DNA of 10,549 bases from an uncultured Prevotellaceae bacterium (lineage in GTDB: Bacteria > Bacteroidota > Bacteroidia > Bacteroidales > Bacteroidaceae): positions 1 through 10,549 of the forward strand of contig CAMOSA010000081.1 in the NCBI GenBank assembly GCA_946624335.1, written 5' to 3'. The notes beneath the pieces were generated by a model that worked only from the letters and a program-made list of their open reading frames with translations, had not been told where the DNA came from and ran no database searches. Numbering within the stretch: the first letter of the stretch is position 1; each line of letters opens with the position of its first letter. This document shows positions 4,978 through 10,549 of this stretch, in pieces. The position numbers and the translations under genes were made by a program.

Positions 4978-7680
4978 TTAAAAATGACGGACGAGGCGGA
5001 CTTCGGAGTTGAGGCCGCTGGGCATGGGCTCCCACTTGTCGTAGAGGGTCTTCTTGTAGTTGATGTCTACGACGTTGATTTCTTCCATCTTACGCCATTT
5101 CACGCCGCGGCGGTCGAGGTCGGCAATGCGGTTGGCGGGTAGGTTGGTGACCTCGATACGTACCTCGTTGTCGCCCGCCTTCAGCGTGTTCTTGCAGTCG
5201 AGCTCGAAGGGTACGCTCCAGGCGCAGCCGATGAACTGGCCGTTGATGTAGACGCGGGCCGACTCGCGCACGTCGCCGAGGTCGATGGTCCAGGCCTTGG
5301 CGGTGCTGAGCTGCTTCTTGGTCAGCTTGACGTGGGTGGTGTAGACGCCGGTGCCCATGGTGATGCGGGCGCTGTCGTCGTCGAGTGTCTGCCAGGGCTG
5401 GGGCTTGTCAAGGGTGAAACCCTTGGCCACAGTGGGGGCTTCGTCGGTGAACGTGAGCGTCCAGGGGGCGTTGAGGGCGATGGGCTCGGTGTGATGAGAA
5501 GTGAGCGATGAGAGCTGAGGGCTGAGGGACGTTGCCTCGTCGTAGGTCTGCAGAATCATCGACTCGCCGCTGCGTAGGGCGATGTGGAGTCCGGAGTCAT
5601 CGAACTGGGCGGGCGTGATGTCGCCGTTGAGGGGGTTGAACCAGTAGGCGGCCTTGAAGGGCACGGCCAGTGGCTCGACGGCGTTGATGTCGTCGGGCGT
5701 GAGGTTGGCCATGAAGTAATGATAGCCCGTGGCGTTGCGCCGGCGGATGGCCTTCAGTCCGCACTCGGTCTTCATCGGTTCGGGGCTTGCGGCGCTGCGC
5801 AGGGCCTTGGCGTCGGTGTTGTAGAAGATGTGGGCGCCCTGGGCCTTCAGCTGTGTGATGTGCTGCTTCACGGCGTCGGGCATACGGCCGCTGCCGGGAA
5901 TGATCAGACCCTTATAGCGCGTGCCGCCCTTGGTGAGGAGCTGGCCGTCGCGGCAGGTGACGCCCATGAGCAGGCGCTCGGAGATGTAGTCGCAGTCGAA
6001 GCCGGCGCGGTCGATGCTGAGGATGGTCTGGATGAACTCGGGGGCGAGCTTGCCCATGGCGTGGATAGAGAACTGCATGAGCAGCTTCTCGGGGTGCTTC
6101 AGCCACATGTCGCGCACGGGCAGCAGCACGAGGAAGTCGTTGTCGGGCTGTCCCCACTGCAGGAACGACTGGCAGCGCTCGACGTACTGCATGAAGTAGG
6201 GCGCGTCGCGCCAGATGCTGTTGGTGGGCGACATGTCGATAGAGGCGTAGAACTTCCATCCGGGCCAGGGGTCGTCCTTGGGCGAGTAACAGGTGCCGTG
6301 GAAGAACATGTGGTTGACGCCGGCGCAGAACATCAGGTCGAGGTCGGGCTTGAGCTGCGACAGTGATGTGCGGAAGTGCTCGGTGAGCCATGTGAACGTC
6401 TCGCTCGATGTGTAGGGCTTTCCGCAGACATGGGCTGCCGAGGGGGCGTACTTGAACATGGAGTAGTCGGAGTCGTTCTTGCGCGTCTTTCCGGGGTCGG
6501 TGCGCAGTCCGCGTATGCCGAAGTCGGAGAGTCCGAAGCCCTCAATCTCGGGAATGTCGACGGCGGCGTAGCAGTCGATGAGGTTGGCAGGCGAGCCGTG
6601 GGCCTGGTTGCGGGTGATGGCACCGTGGCTGTGGGCCCAGGCCGTCCACTGCTCGGTGAAGTTCTCGAGTAGCAGGTCGGAGAGCGTCTCGCGGTAGTCG
6701 CTGAGAACTTGAGGATTGAGAATTGAGGATTGAGAATTATGATTACCTGACGTGCCGGAGAGCAGTTCGGGCAGGTGGTCTTCGAGCCGATAGCCGCGGC
6801 GCTTCAGGAACTCGTCGAAGAGTGTCGGGGTCCAGGTGGCGTCGGCCACCTCGTACGAGTCGTTGAAGAAGGTGTGGGGGTAGGGCGTGCCTGTGCGCTC
6901 GAAGGCCTGCTCGATGTGGCGCAGGTAGTTGGCCACGGCACGGCGGTCGAAGTGGTCGACGACGAGGCCCTCGCCGCCTGGGGCGGCGCGTTTGACGCGC
7001 ATCACGCCGTAACGGACGTAGACGGCGATGACGCGCCACTGGGCGTCCTTGCGGGTGCCTTTGGGTGCGCGCCACGTCAGCCGGCCGTCGTCGGTCATGC
7101 TGCTGGTGACGTCGATGGCCTGTCCACTGCCGTAGGCCATGACCTTCTGCAGGCGCGAGTTCTTACGGTCTTTCTCTGGAGCCAGAAGCTCCAGACGCTC
7201 TATCTTGCGGCCGGTGACGGTGGTGTCGACGAAGACGGCCTTGCAGGCTGATTCTTCCAACGGCACCCAGGGTCCGCCGAAGGGCCAGCCGGTGCCGGTG
7301 GCCATGTCGAGCTCGATGCCGTTCTGGGTGCACTGCTGCTGGGTGTAGCGCAGCATCTCCATCCAGCGGTCGGAGAGGTAGGGAATGTTGTTGGCCTGGT
7401 TGCCCTGTACGCCGTAGAGGGGTGTTATCTCGACGGCGCCGATGCCGTGGTCGGCATACTGGCGGAGGTTCCACTGCAGGTTCTCTTTGTCGACGGCCGA
7501 GCCGAGCCACCACCAGCGTACGCCGGGCTTGGCTTCGGGGGCGGCCTTGGGCCATTGCTGGGCTGAGGCGGTGAGGGCTGAGACGGTGAGGGCTGCGGCG
7601 GTGAGGGCTGAGGCGGTGAGGGCTGAGGCGACGCCGCAGCACAGCCAACAGGCGCGAAGGAGGTGATTCTTTATTGGCAT
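4978..7680 (-). CDS. GH106 alpha-L-rhamnosidase-like exported enzyme
   Basis: The 900-aa protein matches glycoside hydrolase family 106, which removes alpha-L-rhamnose from rhamnogalacturonans. Family-like segments are GVRWWWLGSAV (53-63), GIGAVEITPLYG (79-90), DMATGTGWPFGGPW (125-138), FNDSYEV (272-278) and TSSETFTW (424-431). E277 and E427 are the best visible candidates for catalytic Glu. The last 110 residues form a beta-sandwich of sugar-binding type (DLGDVRESARVYINGQFIG). The N-terminus is a signal peptide with an unusually long repetitive core (ALTAS-type units, residues 20-40) and a likely ASA/QQ cleavage site; no lipobox was seen, so it is periplasmic or secreted. Two loops, residues about 312-325 and 718-731, are encoded by heptamer repeats. 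It lies 112 bp behind the esterase gene on the same strand and is probably the last gene of the operon. Confidence 0.92.
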   Translation of the reverse strand: MPIKNHLLRACWLCCGVASALTASALTAAALTVSALTASAQQWPKAAPEAKPGVRWWWLGSAVDKENLQWNLRQYADHGIGAVEITPLYGVQGNQANNIPYLSDRWMEMLRYTQQQCTQNGIELDMATGTGWPFGGPWVPLEESACKAVFVDTTVTGRKIERLELLAPEKDRKNSRLQKVMAYGSGQAIDVTSSMTDDGRLTWRAPKGTRKDAQWRVIAVYVRYGVMRVKRAAPGGEGLVVDHFDRRAVANYLRHIEQAFERTGTPYPHTFFNDSYEVADATWTPTLFDEFLKRRGYRLEDHLPELLSGTSGNHNSQSSILNPQVLSDYRETLSDLLLENFTEQWTAWAHSHGAITRNQAHGSPANLIDCYAAVDIPEIEGFGLSDFGIRGLRTDPGKTRKNDSDYSMFKYAPSAAHVCGKPYTSSETFTWLTEHFRTSLSQLKPDLDLMFCAGVNHMFFHGTCYSPKDDPWPGWKFYASIDMSPTNSIWRDAPYFMQYVERCQSFLQWGQPDNDFLVLLPVRDMWLKHPEKLLMQFSIHAMGKLAPEFIQTILSIDRAGFDCDYISERLLMGVTCRDGQLLTKGGTRYKGLIIPGSGRMPDAVKQHITQLKAQGAHIFYNTDAKALRSAASPEPMKTECGLKAIRRRNATGYHYFMANLTPDDINAVEPLAVPFKAAYWFNPLNGDITPAQFDDSGLHIALRSGESMILQTYDEATSLSPQLSSLTSHHTEPIALNAPWTLTFTDEAPTVAKGFTLDKPQPWQTLDDDSARITMGTGVYTTHVKLTKKQLSTAKAWTIDLGDVRESARVYINGQFIGCAWSVPFELDCKNTLKAGDNEVRIEVTNLPANRIADLDRRGVKWRKMEEINVVDINYKKTLYDKWEPMPSGLNSEVRLVRHF
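5491..5525 (+). repeat. Five degenerate 7-bp repeats (TGAGNNN) inside GH106
   Basis: Five 7-bp units on the plus strand, such as GAAGTGA and GAGCTGA, put TGA at 5495, 5502, 5509, 5516 and 5523. On the gene's strand they encode SPQLSSLTSHH, a Ser-rich linker between the catalytic part and the C-terminal beta-sandwich. The reading frame stays open because TGA lies on the antisense strand. Confidence 0.7.
6707..6741 (+). repeat. Five 7-bp repeats (NATTGAG) inside GH106
   Basis: The units are ACTTGAG, GATTGAG, AATTGAG, GATTGAG and AATTATG. They are low in G+C inside an otherwise G+C-rich gene. They encode NHNSQSSILNPQ between the conserved-looking HLPELL and SDYRETLSDLLLENF segments, so they look like an insertion in a surface loop. 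Confidence 0.85.
7561..7631 (+). repeat. 15-bp tandem repeat encoding the GH106 signal-peptide core
   Basis: Four full units start at 7561, 7576, 7591 and 7606, with consensus GGCTGAGGCGGTGAG, and a partial unit starts at 7621. On the minus strand they encode repeated ALTAS, ALTVS and ALTAA pentapeptides. Each unit is 7+8 bp, with TGAG opening both halves, which resembles the heptamer repeats elsewhere in the window. A unit gain or loss would change the signal peptide by five residues without shifting the frame. Confidence 0.92.
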
Positions 7681-7689
7681 ATTGGGTTT

Positions 7690-7780
7690 AATTCATAATT
7701 CATAATTCAGAGTTCATAATTCAGAATTCATAATTCAGAGTTCAGAATTGTCAATTGTCAATTTTCAATTTTCAATTGGA
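7690..7780. repeat. Heptanucleotide tandem array between the esterase and GH106 genes
   Basis: Twelve consecutive 7-bp units fill 7690-7773 in unbroken register. They are AATTCAT, AATTCAG, AGTTCAT or AGTTCAG for the first eight, then AATTGTC twice and AATTTTC twice, and a partial AATTGGA follows. Read on the minus (mRNA-sense) strand, each unit contributes a TGA. The array occupies most of the 112-bp gap and ends 9 bp before the GH106 start codon. It would form an A/T-rich 5' leader or intergenic mRNA segment. No promoter motif was found within it. Confidence 0.93.
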
Positions 7781-7792
7781 ACAACGCTCGCG

Positions 7793-9067
7793 TCAGTTTC
7801 CGTCAGGCTTCATGTTCTCTTTCATGGGCGAGGGCGACCATTTGAAGGTCTGCCAGTCGTCGGGGTGGGCGGGGTCGAAGTCCTGCCACTCGGGGCGGAG
7901 GTATTTGACGATGGGCAGCTGGAGCTGCTTCATGCCCATGACCACACACTTGGCCACCTCGTAGGCGCCGTAGGGGTTGAAGTGGGTGTTGTCAGCCAGC
8001 TCACGGCCGTAGGCCTCCTTGGGGTAGTGGACGAGCGCGCGCTTGGAGCCCTCGTAGCCGAGGGTCTCGAAGAGGGTCTTCGTCATCTGGTTGAGGTCGA
8101 TGACGGGCACCTTCTCGCGCTCGGCGACGCTCATCATGGCGGCGGGAAATTCACCGTGGGTGTTCTTGATGGTCTTGTTGTCGGCCTCGAAGGCGCGGCG
8201 CTGCGTTGGCGTGCAGAAGACGATGTCGGCGCCCTTGGCGCGCACCTGGTCGACGAAGATCTTCAGGTTGTAGACGTAGTGATACCAGGCCCCGTCGCCG
8301 GGGCGGCGCTCCTTCTCGTCGTTATGGCCGAACTCGGCTATGAGCAGGTCGCCCTTGTGGAGCGTTGTCAGGATCTTGTCCAGACGTCCGGCGCCGATGA
8401 ACGTGCGGGCTGTGAGTCCGCTCTCGGCGTGGTTGCTGACGGCCACGCCTGGGCCGAACCAGCGGGTAATCATCTGTCCCCACGACGCCCAGGGCTCGAA
8501 GTTCTGGTCGACGACGGTTGAGTTGCCGCAGAGGTAGATGGTGGGTACTTGGTCGTCGCGCTCGATGTGGATGGACTGCACGGCAGGGGCGTCGCCGTTG
8601 AACTCAAGTGTCAGCTTGTCGTCCCAGGTCAGGTAGTCGCGCTCGCGTTCTTTTATCCTGACGCGCGTCTTGTCGTCAATCTGGGGCGAGCGCTTGTTGA
8701 CGACGAACTCGAAGGTCAGGAACTTGCCCTTCTTCGTGGCGGCGTTGTGAACCATCAGGCGGCGCCCCTCGGCTCGGACGGTGGTCTCAGCGGCCTTCTT
8801 CTTCGCGCCGATGGTGACGCTGACGCGATAGTTGCCGTCGGGCACCTTGACCGAGAAGTAGAACGGGGCGTTGGCCGTCTTCCCACTGGAGCGTTTCGTC
8901 GACAGACCCGCCAGAGAACCGGCGGACACGGGGGGCGGCAGCAGGTCGTAGCCGTAGCCCGTCTCGGCATTATAGGCGGGCTGTGGCTTGGTCATGTCGA
9001 AGTCGAAGGTCTGGGCGAAAGCCATCGTGGGCAGAAGTGCCAGTGATGTGATGATAGTCTTGAGCAT
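7793..9067 (-). CDS. SGNH/GDSL hydrolase, rhamnogalacturonan acetylesterase-like (CE12)
   Basis: The 424-aa protein has a signal peptide (MLKTIITSLALLPTMAFA, cleavage before QTF). An N-terminal beta-sandwich follows (about 20-170), then an SGNH hydrolase domain. All four blocks are present: GNS with nucleophile Ser183, Gly217 in AESGLTART, Asn249 in FGHND, and the Asp359/His362 pair in DNTHFNPYGA. This arrangement matches bacterial rhamnogalacturonan acetylesterases of family CE12 (RhgT/YxiM-like), which release acetyl groups from galacturonate in the RG-I backbone. The exact substrate cannot be read; acetyl-xylan is a weaker alternative. The gene lies 7 bp behind the GH3 stop, which suggests translational coupling, and upstream of GH106, consistent with a pectin operon. 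The final residues, WSPSPMKENMKPDGN, extend past the hydrolase fold and look like a flexible tail. Confidence 0.92.
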   Translation of the reverse strand: MLKTIITSLALLPTMAFAQTFDFDMTKPQPAYNAETGYGYDLLPPPVSAGSLAGLSTKRSSGKTANAPFYFSVKVPDGNYRVSVTIGAKKKAAETTVRAEGRRLMVHNAATKKGKFLTFEFVVNKRSPQIDDKTRVRIKERERDYLTWDDKLTLEFNGDAPAVQSIHIERDDQVPTIYLCGNSTVVDQNFEPWASWGQMITRWFGPGVAVSNHAESGLTARTFIGAGRLDKILTTLHKGDLLIAEFGHNDEKERRPGDGAWYHYVYNLKIFVDQVRAKGADIVFCTPTQRRAFEADNKTIKNTHGEFPAAMMSVAEREKVPVIDLNQMTKTLFETLGYEGSKRALVHYPKEAYGRELADNTHFNPYGAYEVAKCVVMGMKQLQLPIVKYLRPEWQDFDPAHPDDWQTFKWSPSPMKENMKPDGN

Positions 9068-9074
9068 GGTCTTG

Positions 9075-10549
9075 TTATTTGATGTTAACGGAAATCTTCT
9101 TCAGGGCAGAGTCGGCACTGCTGTTGCCAACCATAATCTCGTACTTGCCGGGGACGACGCGCATGGTGTTCGTCTGCGGGTCCCACGTCTCGAGCTGCTG
9201 GCGCTGCAGGGGAATGGTGAGGGTCTGCTGCTGGCCGGGCTTGAGCCGCAGCTGGCGGTAGGCGCAGAGCGTCTTCAGCGGGCCTTCCGTGTCGGCAGTG
9301 CGGCGCAGGTAGACCTGCACGGTCTCGGTGCCCTCGCGTGAGCCGGTGTTCCTGACGCTCACCTGGACGGCGTTGTTGCGATAGACGGGCTTGCCGATCT
9401 CGAACGTCGTGTAAGACAGGCCGTGGCCGAAGGGGAAGGTGGGCTGCCCCTTGTAGTAGCGGTAGGTGCGGCCGCGCATGGTGTAGTCGAGGAAGTCGGG
9501 CAGCTCGTCGACATTCTTGTAGAACGTGACGGGTAGCTTGCCGCTGGGGTTATAGTCGCCGAAGAGGACGTCGGCCAGAGCGCGTCCGCCCTGCTCGCCG
9601 GCGTACCACCACTGCACGATGGCATCGCACGACTCGAGCTCGGGGACGAGGCCCATGGCACCGCCCGAGCAGCAGACGAAGACGACGCGCTTGCCGGTCT
9701 CGTGGAGCATCCTGAGAATGTCGCGCTGGGCCTGGGGCAGCTCAATCGAGGTGCGGTCGCCGCCACGGAATCCGGGCTCGCTGACGCGCATCTCCTCGCC
9801 CTCGAGTGAGGGCGATATGCCGCCGACGAAGATGACCGTCTCGGCATCGCCAAGCTGTGCCAGCAGCTGTTCGCGGGTGGGCGTCAAGCGGCTCTGTATG
9901 TCGAAGTTCAGCGCGCCGTAGCCCGTCTCCTGGACGTAGTCTATCTGGAGGCGGTAGTGGTGTCCGGCCTTGACGGCCAGCTCCTTCTTCTCGCCCTGAA
10001 TGCGGTGGCGCACTTTCCAGATGTCGACCAGCGTGTCGCCATTGACGATGAGGCGCACCTTGTCGTCGCCGCTGATGCTGAACGTGACGGTCTCGTCGCG
10101 GGTGGGGATGAAGGTGCCGTCGAGGCGTGCCGAGCAGTTCTCGAGGTTGACGCCGGGAGCGAAGACGGTGTTGCCGCCGTTGCTCAGCTTCACGGGCTGG
10201 CCGATGTTGATGGTGGCCACGGGGTTGCCCTCCTGTTCGGTGTTGTTCCAGAAGGCGGCCGTCAGGCCCTTGGCGCCGAGTGACGAGGTGATGTCGGCGA
10301 AGCGGCTCTCGACGACCTCGTTGCGGGTCAGTGCGCAGGCGGGGATGTAGGGAATTGAGGATTGAGGATTGCCGATTGATAATCTTTGGCGGATGCCTTC
10401 TAAGGCGGTGATGGTGCGGGTGGGGTAGCCGCTGTAGTTGCCCCACATCATGACGGAGTCGTTGGCGTTGGGGCCCATGATGGCGAGGGGGGCGGTTGGC
10501 TGCGACACAGTCGCAGCGTACGAGGAAGGGGCGGGGGACGCGGCGGGGG
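9075..10549 (-). CDS. GH3 beta-glycosidase (beta-xylosidase/glucosidase type) with PA14 insert, N-terminal part missing
   Basis: The frame is open to the right edge, so the GH3 catalytic barrel and nucleophile Asp lie outside the window. The visible part, numbered from the GTG codon at 10508, begins with the alpha/beta domain (LAIMGPNANDSVMMWGNYSG, 8-27). It continues with a PA14 carbohydrate-binding insert (about 80-208: LTAAFWNN, SGDDKVRLIVNGD), the rest of the alpha/beta domain (SPSLEGEEM at 232-240, likely with the acid/base Glu; GFRGGDRTSIELP; FPFGHGLSYTTF) and a C-terminal Fn3-like domain (about 378-477). The GNYSG and SPSLEGEEM motifs favour the beta-xylosidase-like GH3 group. In a pectin operon it may trim xylose or glucose side chains. 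The linker RLSIGNPQSSIPYI is encoded by 7-bp repeats. Confidence 0.94.
   Translation of the reverse strand, partial: PAASPAPSSYAATVSQPTAPLAIMGPNANDSVMMWGNYSGYPTRTITALEGIRQRLSIGNPQSSIPYIPACALTRNEVVESRFADITSSLGAKGLTAAFWNNTEQEGNPVATINIGQPVKLSNGGNTVFAPGVNLENCSARLDGTFIPTRDETVTFSISGDDKVRLIVNGDTLVDIWKVRHRIQGEKKELAVKAGHHYRLQIDYVQETGYGALNFDIQSRLTPTREQLLAQLGDAETVIFVGGISPSLEGEEMRVSEPGFRGGDRTSIELPQAQRDILRMLHETGKRVVFVCCSGGAMGLVPELESCDAIVQWWYAGEQGGRALADVLFGDYNPSGKLPVTFYKNVDELPDFLDYTMRGRTYRYYKGQPTFPFGHGLSYTTFEIGKPVYRNNAVQVSVRNTGSREGTETVQVYLRRTADTEGPLKTLCAYRQLRLKPGQQQTLTIPLQRQQLETWDPQTNTMRVVPGKYEIMVGNSSADSALKKISVNIK
10353..10380 (+). repeat. Four 7-bp repeats inside GH3
   Basis: The units are AATTGAG, GATTGAG, GATTGCC and GATTGAT. 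Fifteen bases from 10352 (GAATTGAGGATTGAG) are identical to 6720-6734 in GH106, although the two genes are unrelated. They encode SIGNPQSSI on the gene's strand, between EGIRQRL and PYIPACAL. Confidence 0.82.
10500..10516. repeat. Short perfect inverted repeat in GH3
   Basis: CTGCGAC (10500-10506) and GTCGCAG (10510-10516) are exact reverse complements around a 3-nt loop, within an Ala/Pro/Ser-rich coding stretch just before LAIMGPN. It could fold in the mRNA; I cannot assign a role. Confidence 0.5.

Noticed and set aside
5584..6366. Long plus-strand open frame (260 codons) opposite GH106
   Set aside because: It is a shadow of the G/C-ending codons of GH106: Val/Gly/Glu/Leu-rich, with no recognisable family, promoter or ribosome site.
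7636..7680. Lipoprotein signal (lipobox) in GH106
   Set aside because: The Cys residues in ACWLCCG lie before the hydrophobic core and lack the L-[AS]-[GA]-C pattern; an ASA/QQ signal peptidase I site fits better.
7748..8521. Plus-strand open frame (257 codons) opposite the esterase
   Set aside because: Same shadow effect. The minus strand carries all SGNH motifs, and the plus-strand product is low-complexity Val/Gly/Leu/Glu.

Overview
The window looks like a Bacteroidales chromosome, most probably Prevotella or a close relative. The reasons are a BspA-type leucine-rich-repeat protein with a type IX secretion-like C-terminus, a short MKKY...P protein directly behind it, a PD-(D/E)XK 'Rpn/transposase' gene behind a textbook Bacteroidetes promoter (TTTG, 20 nt, TATCTTTG), and a run of plant-polysaccharide enzymes (GH3, SGNH acetylesterase, GH106). 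The genus is inferred from protein style, not from a marker gene.

Layout. Bases 1-3346 (+) hold the 3' part of a large surface LRR protein, cut by the left edge. A 66-aa protein (3362-3562) follows behind a strong Shine-Dalgarno, then a rho-independent terminator (3581-3618). Bases 3619-3850 hold no intact gene, only what looks like the 3' relic of another short protein (3723-3824), followed by a perfect 12-bp terminator (3851-3887). Four tandem 22-bp repeats (3895-3982) lead into the promoter and the Rpn-family nuclease (4065-4892, +). A large hairpin (4926-4968) separates it from a convergent minus-strand gene set. That set, read from the right edge leftward, is a GH3 enzyme with PA14 and Fn3-like domains (partial, 10549-9075), a rhamnogalacturonan-acetylesterase-like SGNH hydrolase (9067-7793) and a GH106 alpha-L-rhamnosidase-like enzyme (7680-4978).

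The three minus-strand genes look like the tail of a pectin (rhamnogalacturonan I-like) degradation operon. The esterase would remove acetyl groups, GH106 would remove rhamnose, and GH3 would cleave beta-linked side-chain sugars. All appear exported. This stretch is visibly richer in G+C than the LRR region, so the window joins two compositionally different blocks.

The most unusual signal is a family of degenerate 7-bp tandem repeats built around TGA (TGANNNN). It occurs as a 12-unit array between the esterase and GH106 genes, as short in-frame insertions in loops of GH106 (two sites) and GH3 (one site), and, in a 7+8 = 15-bp form, as the hydrophobic core of the GH106 signal peptide. In the coding copies the TGA always lies on the antisense strand, so the arrays read through. 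In the intergenic copy it lies on the sense strand. I do not know this as a described system in Bacteroidales.
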